In this document: piece by piece, positions 1-8,953 of the stretch
Layout: each line of letters opens with the position of its first letter
Position numbering within the stretch: the first letter of the stretch is position 1
DNA from: an uncultured OCS116 cluster bacterium
GTDB taxonomy: Bacteria > Pseudomonadota > Alphaproteobacteria > Rhizobiales > TMED25
DNA length: 47,577 nt
Assembly: GCA_902632055.1 (NCBI GenBank)
Contig: CACPAS010000007.1
Span: forward strand, 1 to 47,577
Direction: 5' to 3'
Notes under the pieces: model-generated
What the model was told of the DNA's origin: nothing
What the model saw: only the letters and a program-made list of their open reading frames with translations
Databases searched by the model: none
Made by a program: the position numbers and the translations under genes

Positions 1-1
1 A

Positions 2-571
2 GAAGACAAGAGAGAAAGCAAAGAGCTTTTTGATGAATATGTATGTTTAATTGAGCAGCAAATTGATCATGTCGATTTATTTTTAGCCGAAACCATGTCT
101 AGTATCAAAGAAATAATTGCAGTGACGGATGCTCTTAAGCATTTCGGACTGGAACAGTATATTAGTATCACCTTGGATGATAATCATCCTAACTTACTCA
201 GATCCGGTGAAAATTTAGTTGATGTAATCAAGATATTGGAAATAAAAGCCGCTGATGCAATATTATTAAATTGCTGCTGCCCTGAAACAATTTCATCGGC
301 GCTATCTAATTTTCAAAATACCGAGATACCATTTGGTGCATATGCAAATGGTTTTTCTTCCGTGAAAGATTTGAAAATAGGGAAAAGTGTGAACGTGTTA
401 GAGGCAAGAAATGACTTGGGCCCAGATGAATACTCAAACTTTGTGATGGACTGGATTAGTAAAGGCGCACGAATAATTGGAGGCTGTTGTGAGATAAGCC
501 CTAAACATATAAAGAAAGTTTCAGATCAGTTATATTCTTGTGGTTACAGCACCATGAAGCTCAAACTATAA
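2..571 (+). CDS. Homocysteine S-methyltransferase family protein, 5'-truncated by window edge
   Basis: Frame stays open upstream of the listed ATG to base 2 (EDKRESKELFDEYVCLIEQQIDHVDLFLAETMSS...). LNCCCPETI and GGCCEISPKHI match the zinc-cysteine motifs of the homocysteine methyltransferase fold. Confidence 0.88.
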   Translation, partial: EDKRESKELFDEYVCLIEQQIDHVDLFLAETMSSIKEIIAVTDALKHFGLEQYISITLDDNHPNLLRSGENLVDVIKILEIKAADAILLNCCCPETISSALSNFQNTEIPFGAYANGFSSVKDLKIGKSVNVLEARNDLGPDEYSNFVMDWISKGARIIGGCCEISPKHIKKVSDQLYSCGYSTMKLKL

Positions 572-3500
572 ACTATTCTTGGGTCCATATCCTCCACCTG
601 AAGGAGTTGTTATTATAAGTTGATCTCCAATAAATAATTTGATTTGACAATTTCCATCTAATTCTGATAACACATCCTTCCTGAAAATTTTGTTTGACCC
701 TAACTTACCAGGCTCACCACCAGATAGACCAAACGGCGGCTCTTTCCTATTATTTGATAATAAAGAGCAATTCATATCATCACAAATAACGAATATTTTT
801 TTTAAACCACGGCCACCTACAAATTTACCATTGTTTTGCTTACCTCCGTTTATAGATATTTCAGATAAAATAATTGGATATTCCTCCTCGAAAATTTCAG
901 GATCTGTAGATCTTGAGTTTGTCATATTTGTTTGTATTGCATCACATCCATTATGATTTTTTCCTGCACCCTGACCTCCACAAATAGTTTCATAATATTG
1001 AAATTTATCATTACCCAAGATGACATTATTCATTGTAGATTGACATGATGCCTTGATGGATAGGGCCCCAAAAATACAATTTGCAAGTGCTTGACTTATT
1101 TCAACATTTCCGGCTGAGACCGCTGCATCTTTTGAGGGATTGATTATTGAGTAACTATCCGTAGATATTTCCACGGGATCAAGGATGCCAGAATTTAAAG
1201 GAATATCCTCATTGATTAAACATCTCAAGGAGAAGATTATAACGGCTTTTGTAATCGGTAAAGGAGCATTAAAATTATCTGAACTTTCACTACTTGATCC
1301 TCTGAAGTCAAAGTTAATTTTTTGTCCCTTCGGGGATACTTTTATATTTAATTTGAGATGGAAATTATCCAATGTTACACTGAAACTTGATGGCTTTATT
1401 TTTTTCAATATCGCAAGGCATGCCTCTTTTGCATTCTTCCGTATTGAATACATTTGTTTAAGAACCACATCTAAACCATAATAGTCAATCATTTTACGTA
1501 ATTGAATCTCGCCAATTTTATTCGCAGCTACTTGAGCTGTTATGTCTTGTATATTTAGATCTGGATTTCTCGCAGGGTATTTACCGCTATTTAATTTTTT
1601 TCTTAATCGCTCATTTTTTACCAGATCAAGCATCCGAATTTTAAAATTATCAAACACAATACCTTCATCCTTTAATTTTTTTGCTTCAGGTGTCATAGAT
1701 CCAGGATGAATACCGCCAATATCAGGGTGGTGACCCCGGGTGGCTAAATAAAAAACTATATTTTGGGTTTTATCTGAAAAAATAGGGGATATTACTGTGA
1801 TATCGGGTAAATGTGTCCCTCCCGAATTCGGTGAATTATTAATAAATATATCACCTTTTTTTACAGAATGATTTTTTGCTATAAGTTTTTTTACACAGTC
1901 ATCCATTGACCCCAGGTGGACGGGTATGTGAGGTGCATTCGCAACAAGATTTCCAGCGTTGTCAAATAAAGCACATGAGTAGTCAAGCCGCTCTTTTATA
2001 TTTACGGATGCCGCAGTCCTTTGTAGTGTTTCTCCCATGGTTTCCGCTACTGACATAAAAAGGTTGTTAAAAATCTCCAACATTATTGGGGATTTATCAA
2101 TTTTTCTTTTAATTTTGGTGGGTTTTATTATTTTTATTATGATATTTCCTGAATAATCCCTTGTTGCATGCCAGCCTTCTTCTACAATTATCGTTGTATG
2201 ATCATCAATTAGAATTGCCGGTCCTACTAAATCAAAATCGTAGAATTTATCTATTCTGCATACTCTTGCCTCATTCCATTTACCTTTACTGTAGAAAATT
2301 TCTTTATCTAGCTCATGTTCTGCAGCTATTTTTTTTACAGGTAGATCAATTTTGTCATATTTAGGTGTTGTTTCAACTTGGATCATATCGAGTATAATTT
2401 TTCTGTTTAGATTATAACCGTAAATTTTTTTATGAATTTTTCTGAAATTTTTGATTAACTTTTCGAAGTTAATTTTTGATTTTTTTTCTTTTATACAAAC
2501 ACTTTGATCTGTTCCTTCATACTTCAGATAGAATAAATTAAAATGAGACACGATGTTCGATTTAATATTTAATAAGTTTTCTTTTTGCAGCTTCCTCAGA
2601 AGTGTGTCAATTTTCCTCATATATTTTTTATTAAATTCAAAAAAAGTAGTTTCTTGTCTTATATATTTCTCTCCCGAGTGAACCATCCCATAAGCTGACA
2701 AAAAACTTGAAAGTGGGTTAATAACAATTGTCTTGATCTCCAAGTTCTCAGCAATCTGGCAAGCATGTTGACCGCCGGCTCCTCCATAGCTAACAAGTGC
2801 ATGCTCTTCTAAATGTAGTCCTTTTCTAGTTGCAATTTTTCTAATCACCCTACACATTTTCTCTACTGCAATTTTTATAAAACCTTCAGCCACATCTTCG
2901 GGAAGCATTTCTGGATCTATTTTTTCTCTAAGCTGATTGAATTCTTCAGTTATGATTTGCCTGTCTAATGAAGATCTGCCATCCACTCCAAACTTCTTCG
3001 GGAAGTATTTTTCTATAATCTTACCAAGAAATAGGTTAGCATCTGTCACTGTTAACGGTCCATTTTTTCCATAAGACATTGGTCCAGGGTATGAACCTGC
3101 TGATTTTGGTCCGACAGTCATCCTTGAGTTTTTATAATCTAAAATTGAGCCACCACCTGCAGCAATTGTATCAATATCAATAATAGGTACTTGAAGTGCC
3201 TGATTATCAATCATTTTTTCATTTTTATACTCTAATTCACCGTCAAAATGCGAGACATCTGTCGAAGTGCCCCCCATATCAAAAGTTATAATTTTATCGA
3301 AGCCTGAGTTGTTAGCAACTGAAATTGCGCCGATTACCCCCCCAGCTGGTCCGGATAATATGGAATTGATGCCTCGAAAGTTTTTTTCCTCTGCGAGACC
3401 GCCATTCGATTGCATATATCTGAGACTAATATTATTTATATCAAAATTTATTTCTTTTTTTAGGTTATCTATATCTTTTCTTATTATTGGGTCGACATAG

Positions 3501-4132
3501 GCATGAACAAGGGATGTATGGGTCCTTCTTATAAATTTTATAGTTTTTGAGATTTCGTGACCAAGTGTAATATTTTTGTGACCAAGCTGGCTCAGTATAT
3601 TTTTAATCTTTATTTCATAATGTGGAAACCTCCATCCGTGAATCAAACTGACACAAATTGATTTAAAATTCTCCATTTTTATCTGTTTTAATTCATCTTT
3701 TATTACTATCCAATTTGGTTTAATAAAATCGTGCCCACTTTTTGTGAGACGGATATCCAATTCTATAACTTTCGAATATATTGGCATTGGCTTTGTAATT
3801 CCTAATGCAAAGATATCTTCTCTACTTTGATAGCCAATCAATTGTGAATCTTTAAAACCTTTCGGAACAATTAGAAGTGTTTTTTCACCCGTCCTCTCCA
3901 AAAGAGTATTTGTAGCTCTCGTCGTTCCAACCGTAACATTTCCGATGTTGTCAAAGTTTCCTGAGTTATCATTTAGAATCTTTTTTATACCAGTCGAAAT
4001 AGGGTCATCATTCTCACTTTGAGACTGGCTCAATACTTTTTCTAGAAAGAGATTATTATCTGGAGATAGAGCAATTACATCGGTAAATGTACCGCCTTTA
4101 TCTATCCAGAAATTCCAATTTTTTTTCCCCAT
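566..4132 (-). CDS. 5-oxoprolinase / hydantoinase, fused HyuA-HyuB type (1188 aa)
   Basis: N-terminal DKGGTFTDVIA, central FDMGGTSTDVS and GGAGGQHAC, and a HyuB half with RGHHPDIGGIHPGSM and GGGGYGP-like C-terminus (PSGGGYGP). Confidence 0.9.
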   Translation of the reverse strand: MGKKNWNFWIDKGGTFTDVIALSPDNNLFLEKVLSQSQSENDDPISTGIKKILNDNSGNFDNIGNVTVGTTRATNTLLERTGEKTLLIVPKGFKDSQLIGYQSREDIFALGITKPMPIYSKVIELDIRLTKSGHDFIKPNWIVIKDELKQIKMENFKSICVSLIHGWRFPHYEIKIKNILSQLGHKNITLGHEISKTIKFIRRTHTSLVHAYVDPIIRKDIDNLKKEINFDINNISLRYMQSNGGLAEEKNFRGINSILSGPAGGVIGAISVANNSGFDKIITFDMGGTSTDVSHFDGELEYKNEKMIDNQALQVPIIDIDTIAAGGGSILDYKNSRMTVGPKSAGSYPGPMSYGKNGPLTVTDANLFLGKIIEKYFPKKFGVDGRSSLDRQIITEEFNQLREKIDPEMLPEDVAEGFIKIAVEKMCRVIRKIATRKGLHLEEHALVSYGGAGGQHACQIAENLEIKTIVINPLSSFLSAYGMVHSGEKYIRQETTFFEFNKKYMRKIDTLLRKLQKENLLNIKSNIVSHFNLFYLKYEGTDQSVCIKEKKSKINFEKLIKNFRKIHKKIYGYNLNRKIILDMIQVETTPKYDKIDLPVKKIAAEHELDKEIFYSKGKWNEARVCRIDKFYDFDLVGPAILIDDHTTIIVEEGWHATRDYSGNIIIKIIKPTKIKRKIDKSPIMLEIFNNLFMSVAETMGETLQRTAASVNIKERLDYSCALFDNAGNLVANAPHIPVHLGSMDDCVKKLIAKNHSVKKGDIFINNSPNSGGTHLPDITVISPIFSDKTQNIVFYLATRGHHPDIGGIHPGSMTPEAKKLKDEGIVFDNFKIRMLDLVKNERLRKKLNSGKYPARNPDLNIQDITAQVAANKIGEIQLRKMIDYYGLDVVLKQMYSIRKNAKEACLAILKKIKPSSFSVTLDNFHLKLNIKVSPKGQKINFDFRGSSSESSDNFNAPLPITKAVIIFSLRCLINEDIPLNSGILDPVEISTDSYSIINPSKDAAVSAGNVEISQALANCIFGALSIKASCQSTMNNVILGNDKFQYYETICGGQGAGKNHNGCDAIQTNMTNSRSTDPEIFEEEYPIILSEISINGGKQNNGKFVGGRGLKKIFVICDDMNCSLLSNNRKEPPFGLSGGEPGKLGSNKIFRKDVLSELDGNCQIKLFIGDQLIITTPSGGGYGPKNSL

Positions 4133-4211
4133 AATAAAACTAAATTATTGCTATTATGACTGCTATGAATGAATATAATAAATATCGATGATTATATAAA
4201 GAATTACTAAA

Positions 4212-4949
4212 ATGATAAGTTATAAATATCAATCTCCTAATTATAATGATCGAGCTCAGAATTCAAAAATTGAGTTTATAATAATTCATTATACTGGAGT
4301 GGAAATGGAATTTCATCAAGTTATTAATTGGTTTCTTAATAAAGAATCGAGAGTAAGTTGCCATTTTCTAATAGACAAATCAGGTGATATTTGCAATTTA
4401 GTCGACATCTCGAAACGTGCTTGGCATGCAGGGCAATCCTCTTGGAATAATTGTTTAGATATTAATTCGCATTCAATTGGAATTGAGTTACATAATTCTG
4501 GCAATGAAGATTTCACACCTCTCCAGCTCAAGTCATTAGTTAAACTTCTAAAAGAGCTTATGAGTGATAATGGAATTAAAAGCTGGGATATTTTGGGGCA
4601 TTCTGATGTTTCAATTGGAAGAAAGATTGACCCCGGAATAAAATTTCCATGGCACCAACTTGCAAAAGATAAAATTGGGTTTTTTTCAAATCTTTCACAA
4701 GAAAATTTTGATACTGATGTATCTGATAAAAATAATCAGCATATAATCGAGGATATACAATGCAAACTAATGACTATTGGATATGGAGTGAAAAAATCTG
4801 GTGTTTTTGATGCACAAACCGTCGCAGGGTTGAAGGCATTTCAGAGGCATTGGAGACCTAAAAGCGTTAGCGGTAGACTAGATGTCTCAACAAAACAAAT
4901 ACTGACCGAGGTTTGTGAAAAACTATGCGAATTTAGAACCCAGCATTAG
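4212..4949 (+). CDS. N-acetylmuramoyl-L-alanine amidase (Amidase_2) with C-terminal peptidoglycan-binding domain, AmiD-like
   Basis: IIIHYTG, SCHFLIDKSGDI, WHAGQSSW, SIGIELHN and GHSDVSIGRKIDPG motifs; C-terminal IQCKLMTIGYGVKKSGVFDAQTVAGLKAFQRHW resembles PG_binding_1. Confidence 0.9.
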   Translation: MISYKYQSPNYNDRAQNSKIEFIIIHYTGVEMEFHQVINWFLNKESRVSCHFLIDKSGDICNLVDISKRAWHAGQSSWNNCLDINSHSIGIELHNSGNEDFTPLQLKSLVKLLKELMSDNGIKSWDILGHSDVSIGRKIDPGIKFPWHQLAKDKIGFFSNLSQENFDTDVSDKNNQHIIEDIQCKLMTIGYGVKKSGVFDAQTVAGLKAFQRHWRPKSVSGRLDVSTKQILTEVCEKLCEFRTQH

Positions 4950-4983
4950 TCCTTGTGGACATTTGATAATTATTCATGTAAAA

Positions 4984-5339
4984 GCAAATATGCTAGATGG
5001 CTGGATGATCGCTATTTATTAGAGGAAAGTCCGGGCTCCACAGAGGAACAGTGCCGGATAACATCCGGCGGGGGTGACCCTAGGGAAAGTGCAACAGAAA
5101 ATATACCGCCATGCTCGCATGGTAAGGGTGAAATGGTGCGGTAAGAGCGCACCGCATTGGTGGTAACATCATTGGCAGTGTAAACCCCACTGGGAGCAAG
5201 ACCAAATAGAGATGGTAATATGTCCTCTGCATTTGACCATCTGGGTAGGTCGCTAGACTCACTGAGTAATCATTGAGCAAGATGAATGATCATCATCAAA
5301 TCGATACAGAACCCGGCTTATAGGCCATCTAGCATTTGC
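4984..5339 (+). ncRNA. rnpB: RNase P RNA, bacterial type A
   Basis: Conserved blocks GAGGAAAGTCCGGGCTCC, AGGGTGAAATGGTGCGGTAAGAGCGCACCGC and ACAGAACCCGGCTTATAGGCC. The ends pair: ATGCTAGATGGC with GCCATCTAGCAT, extended by GCAA/TTGC. Confidence 0.96.
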
Positions 5340-5367
5340 ATATAGTTAACAAATTATTAAAAAACCA

Positions 5368-5396
5368 TTGACTTCCAAAAAATACCATGTTATCCC
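5368..5396 (+). promoter_or_regulatory. Candidate sigma70-type promoter for mraZ/dcw: TTGACT-17 nt-TATCCC
   Basis: TTGACT at 5368-5373 and TATCCC at 5391-5396, spacer exactly 17 nt. The -10 is weak. Confidence 0.4.
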
Positions 5397-5407
5397 ATAG
5401 ATACCCA
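5383..5407 (-). promoter_or_regulatory. Candidate MraZ-box direct repeats (TGGGN-N5 pattern)
   Basis: Minus strand reads TGGGT-ATCTA-TGGGA-TAACA-TGGTA: three pentamers in 10-bp phase, two of them exact TGGGN, just upstream of mraZ. Confidence 0.6.
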
Positions 5408-5421
5408 TTAAAGGATTTTGC

Positions 5422-5880
5422 ATGCAATTATTTTTGTCAAAGTTTAGAAATAAGATTGATCAAAAAGGAAGAGTGTCAATTCCTTCTCAGTTCAGGAGTA
5501 TTTTATTCCAGGATGGATCCCAGAAAATGTTCTGTTATCCATCTCTTGACGCAGAAGCAATTGATGCGGGGGGCGATAGTCTATCACGTGAAATTTATGC
5601 ATTAATGGATAATCTCGATCCATACTCAGATGAAAAAGACTTTCTATCAACAGCACTATTTGGTTTATCTGAAGAACTCCGAATTGACAGTGACGGTCGA
5701 GTTATCTTAAGCGAGCCCCTAATTCAGCATGCTCAAATTAGTCACGAGGTAATATTTGTAGGCTTAGGTCAAAAATTCCAAATATGGGAGCCAGACAGGT
5801 TCAGTAATTACTTACAAGAAGCTCAAAAAAGGGTAAAAGAGCAAAGGCTGTTATTGAGTAAGAAAAATAAAGGTTTGTAG
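5422..5880 (+). CDS. mraZ: Transcriptional regulator MraZ
   Basis: NKIDQKGRVSIPSQFR and DSDGRVILSEPLIQHAQI are the AbrB/MraZ duplicated motifs; sits immediately before rsmH. Confidence 0.93.
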   Translation: MQLFLSKFRNKIDQKGRVSIPSQFRSILFQDGSQKMFCYPSLDAEAIDAGGDSLSREIYALMDNLDPYSDEKDFLSTALFGLSEELRIDSDGRVILSEPLIQHAQISHEVIFVGLGQKFQIWEPDRFSNYLQEAQKRVKEQRLLLSKKNKGL

Positions 5881-5881
5881 C

Positions 5882-6922
5882 GTGATGGGTAGTAGAAAAA
5901 TTTCTACTGGCGGACCATATTATCACATACCTGTCATGAAGAAGAAGGTGCTTGAAGCATTATCACTAAGAGGAGGAAGTGTTTATGTAGATGGCACCTT
6001 TGGTGGAGGCGGCCACTCTAGCGCAATACTTGATTTATTTGATTGCATAATAATTGCGACAGATAAGGATATGAATTCTTCACAGATCGCGAAAAAACTT
6101 AATAAAAAATATCAGGACCGAATTAATTTTTATAACACGAGCTACACGCAAATCCCGACCTTGCTTGATAGCCTTTCAATCAAAGCAGTAGACGGTCTTT
6201 TGCTAGATCTTGGTGTGTCTTCGATGCAACTTGATAATCCAAAAAGGGGGTTTTCATTCCAAAATGAAGGACCTCTGGATATGCGCATGGGTGATAGCGG
6301 TATAAGTGCATATGATGTTGTCAATAATATGAAAGTAGAACACTTATCAGAAATTATCAAAGACTTTGGTGAAGAAAGATACTCAAAGATTATTGCAAAA
6401 AAAATCGATGATTACAGGAAAATAAATACCATTAACACCACAACTCAACTCAGTAAAATAATAGATGATGCTGTTGGAAATTTTTACAAAAAGCAGAGAG
6501 GGATGCACATTCATCCCGCAACTCGGACCTTCCAGGCCATAAGGGTTTTTGTAAATAATGAGTTTGAGGAAATATATACATTATTAATGGGTATTTGTGA
6601 TTATATAAGACTTGGTGGGCGCATTGCGGTAATAACATTTCATTCTCTGGAAGATCGGATAATAAAAAATATTTTTGATCATTTGACTGGATATAGTTCA
6701 TCAAAGTCAAGATATGAACCAACAACTGAGTCTGAAATGAAGTACCCGTTTTTCTATCCTGATAAAAAATTTTACAAACCAGATCAGAATGAAATAAAAG
6801 AAAACCCAAGATCACGCTCAGCAAAGTTAAGATATATTCAAAGAACAAAGCATTTGTTTAGAGAAAATTTAGATATTTATAGTATGTCTAAATACAAAAG
6901 AATATTTGAGGAATTAAAATGA
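5882..6922 (+). CDS. rsmH: 16S rRNA (cytosine1402-N4)-methyltransferase RsmH (MraW)
   Basis: HIPVMKKKVLEAL, YVDGTFGGGGHS, LLLDLGVSSMQLD, RGFSFQNEGPLDMRM, ITFHSLEDRIIK, NPRSRSAKLR. Confidence 0.97.
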   Translation: MMGSRKISTGGPYYHIPVMKKKVLEALSLRGGSVYVDGTFGGGGHSSAILDLFDCIIIATDKDMNSSQIAKKLNKKYQDRINFYNTSYTQIPTLLDSLSIKAVDGLLLDLGVSSMQLDNPKRGFSFQNEGPLDMRMGDSGISAYDVVNNMKVEHLSEIIKDFGEERYSKIIAKKIDDYRKINTINTTTQLSKIIDDAVGNFYKKQRGMHIHPATRTFQAIRVFVNNEFEEIYTLLMGICDYIRLGGRIAVITFHSLEDRIIKNIFDHLTGYSSSKSRYEPTTESEMKYPFFYPDKKFYKPDQNEIKENPRSRSAKLRYIQRTKHLFRENLDIYSMSKYKRIFEELK

Positions 6923-7260
6923 CTAGGTTGTTGTATATTTCTGTCTTAATTTTATGTATCTTTACCTCTTTTATGTTGTATATCTTAAGCTATGATAGCA
7001 AAAATATTAAGAGAGAAATTGCCCAAATTAAAACATTTATTGAAACGGAAAAGTCTGATATTGAAACATTGCGCGCAGAGCTTAGTCTTTTATCTCAACC
7101 CGATAGAATCCAACATTTATCAAATCAATTTGACCTAGAGTTAGAACCGGTCAATGTGACGCAAATTAGAGGAATTGAAGACATTCCGCTTAAACCTGCA
7201 AATAAAGTTATGGATGAGCTCATACAAAGATCACTTATTGGGTATGCTGGTGAACAATAA
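6919..7260 (+). CDS. ftsL: Cell division protein FtsL-like
   Basis: Small protein with one N-terminal TM helix and a coiled coil, between rsmH and ftsI, with ATGA overlap to rsmH. Confidence 0.75.
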   Translation: MTRLLYISVLILCIFTSFMLYILSYDSKNIKREIAQIKTFIETEKSDIETLRAELSLLSQPDRIQHLSNQFDLELEPVNVTQIRGIEDIPLKPANKVMDELIQRSLIGYAGEQ

Positions 7261-7293
7261 ATGAAAAAAAATTAATGAAGGATAAATCAATAC

Positions 7294-8934
7294 ATGTTCC
7301 TAGCCAACGATAATAAAGAAATAAAAAGGCTCCATTTAAGAATTAAGTTTCTAACTTTTTGTTTTTTTTTGGGTTTCTTGGTTCTATCGTCAAAAATTTT
7401 CTATCTGGCAAATTTATCACCAGAATTAATCTCAAATATTGACGAAAAACAGATACAAAATATCAAACGCCCAAATATCTATGATAGGAACGGGCATTTA
7501 GTAGCCTCAAATGTAATAATATCATCAGTAGCGATAAGGCCAAATTTACTCAGAAATAAAGAGGATATCGTAGATCGATTACTATCAGCCGTCTCAAGCT
7601 TTCAAAGAGAAGATCTTGAGTTTAAGATATTTAATGATAAAAAATTTGTTTGGTTAAAACGCGGTATAACGCCAAGCGAGCAAAATAGAATACATAATTT
7701 GGGTATTCCTGGAATACAATTTATCGATGAGACAAAGCGGTTTTATAGCTCTGCAAATACTTTATCTAGTGTTATTGGTTATGTAAATATTGATAACAAG
7801 GGACAAGCGGGTATTGAAAAATTTATCGATCTACAGGTCGAAAGCGGTGATAGCAGAGATATCTATCTATCTTCAGATCTTGAGGTAAGCCATGCCATGA
7901 GAGATGAGCTCCGGAAATCGATGAATAAATATTCAGCAATAGCATCAGCAGGCATATTGATGGATATAAATAACGGTGAGATTATTGGGGCTGTCTCTTT
8001 ACCAGATTTCGATCCTCAATACCAAGCAGACGCACTTTTACCTGAAAATATTAACAAGGTAACACATTCATTATATGAGATTGGATCCACATTCAAGCCA
8101 TTCACAATTGCTATGGCATTAGATAGTGGCTTGGTTGATATTAATACTGAATACGATGCAAGAAAACCTATCATTATTGGTCGTCACACAATCAGTGATT
8201 TCAAACCACAAGAACGAGTTTTAACGGTATCAGAAATATTTACCCATTCTTCAAATATTGGCGCTGCAAAAATTGCGCTTGATTTTGGCACGGATTACCA
8301 ACAATCTTTTCTTATGAAATTAGGATTATTAGACTCAGTATCAACGCAAATACAAGATTTACCAAGCAGCAGCACCCCAAAGAATTGGAGAGAAATTAAC
8401 ACAATGACAATTTCGTATGGTTACGGAATTTCAATTTCGCCGTTACATGCAGCCGTTGCTGGTGCAAGCCTGTTCAACGGTGGGAGATTACTAAAACCAT
8501 CATTTTTAAAAATAAAGGATAACTCAAATATAATTTATAAACAAGTATTGGAGCCGTCTACAAGTGAAAAGATGAAGAAACTGATGTATCTGAATGTTGT
8601 AAATGGGTCAGCAAAACGCGCATCAGTTGAAGGGATTTTCGTGGGTGGAAAGACTGGTACAGCTAATAAGTTAATTGGCGGATCATATGATAAGGAAAAT
8701 CGACGTACGACATTTATGGGCGTATTCCCGTTAGATAAACCAAAATATATTATGTTTTTACTCCTTGATGAACCAAAACCAACTGAAAATTCTCATGGCT
8801 ATGCAACTGCTGGATGGAATGTTGCGCCAACATTCTCTAATATCGTAAGAAGAATTGCGCCAATGTTGAACATAAAACCCTCTTCAATTGAAAGGCTTTA
8901 TGACTATGATCAAATCGTAGTCGCTTCAAATTAA
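7294..8934 (+). CDS. ftsI: Peptidoglycan D,D-transpeptidase FtsI (PBP3)
   Basis: IYDRNGHLVASN, GSTFKPFT (SxxK), SSN motif in THSSNIG, GKTGTANK (KTG), dcw position. Confidence 0.95.
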   Translation: MFLANDNKEIKRLHLRIKFLTFCFFLGFLVLSSKIFYLANLSPELISNIDEKQIQNIKRPNIYDRNGHLVASNVIISSVAIRPNLLRNKEDIVDRLLSAVSSFQREDLEFKIFNDKKFVWLKRGITPSEQNRIHNLGIPGIQFIDETKRFYSSANTLSSVIGYVNIDNKGQAGIEKFIDLQVESGDSRDIYLSSDLEVSHAMRDELRKSMNKYSAIASAGILMDINNGEIIGAVSLPDFDPQYQADALLPENINKVTHSLYEIGSTFKPFTIAMALDSGLVDINTEYDARKPIIIGRHTISDFKPQERVLTVSEIFTHSSNIGAAKIALDFGTDYQQSFLMKLGLLDSVSTQIQDLPSSSTPKNWREINTMTISYGYGISISPLHAAVAGASLFNGGRLLKPSFLKIKDNSNIIYKQVLEPSTSEKMKKLMYLNVVNGSAKRASVEGIFVGGKTGTANKLIGGSYDKENRRTTFMGVFPLDKPKYIMFLLLDEPKPTENSHGYATAGWNVAPTFSNIVRRIAPMLNIKPSSIERLYDYDQIVVASN

Positions 8935-8953
8935 GAGAAAAGGGTGATAGAAA

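Noticed and set aside
690-3500. Several plus-strand ORFs (690..956, 1185..1481, 2161..2364, 3267..3500)
   Set aside because: Antisense shadows of the well-supported 5-oxoprolinase gene; no RBS or family motifs.
4953-5280. ORFs 4953..5144 (+) and 5080..5280 (-)
   Set aside because: They lie inside the RNase P RNA gene; no protein-like features.
5387-5605. Alternative-frame ORF overlapping mraZ
   Set aside because: The MraZ frame (5422..5880) has conserved motifs; this one does not.
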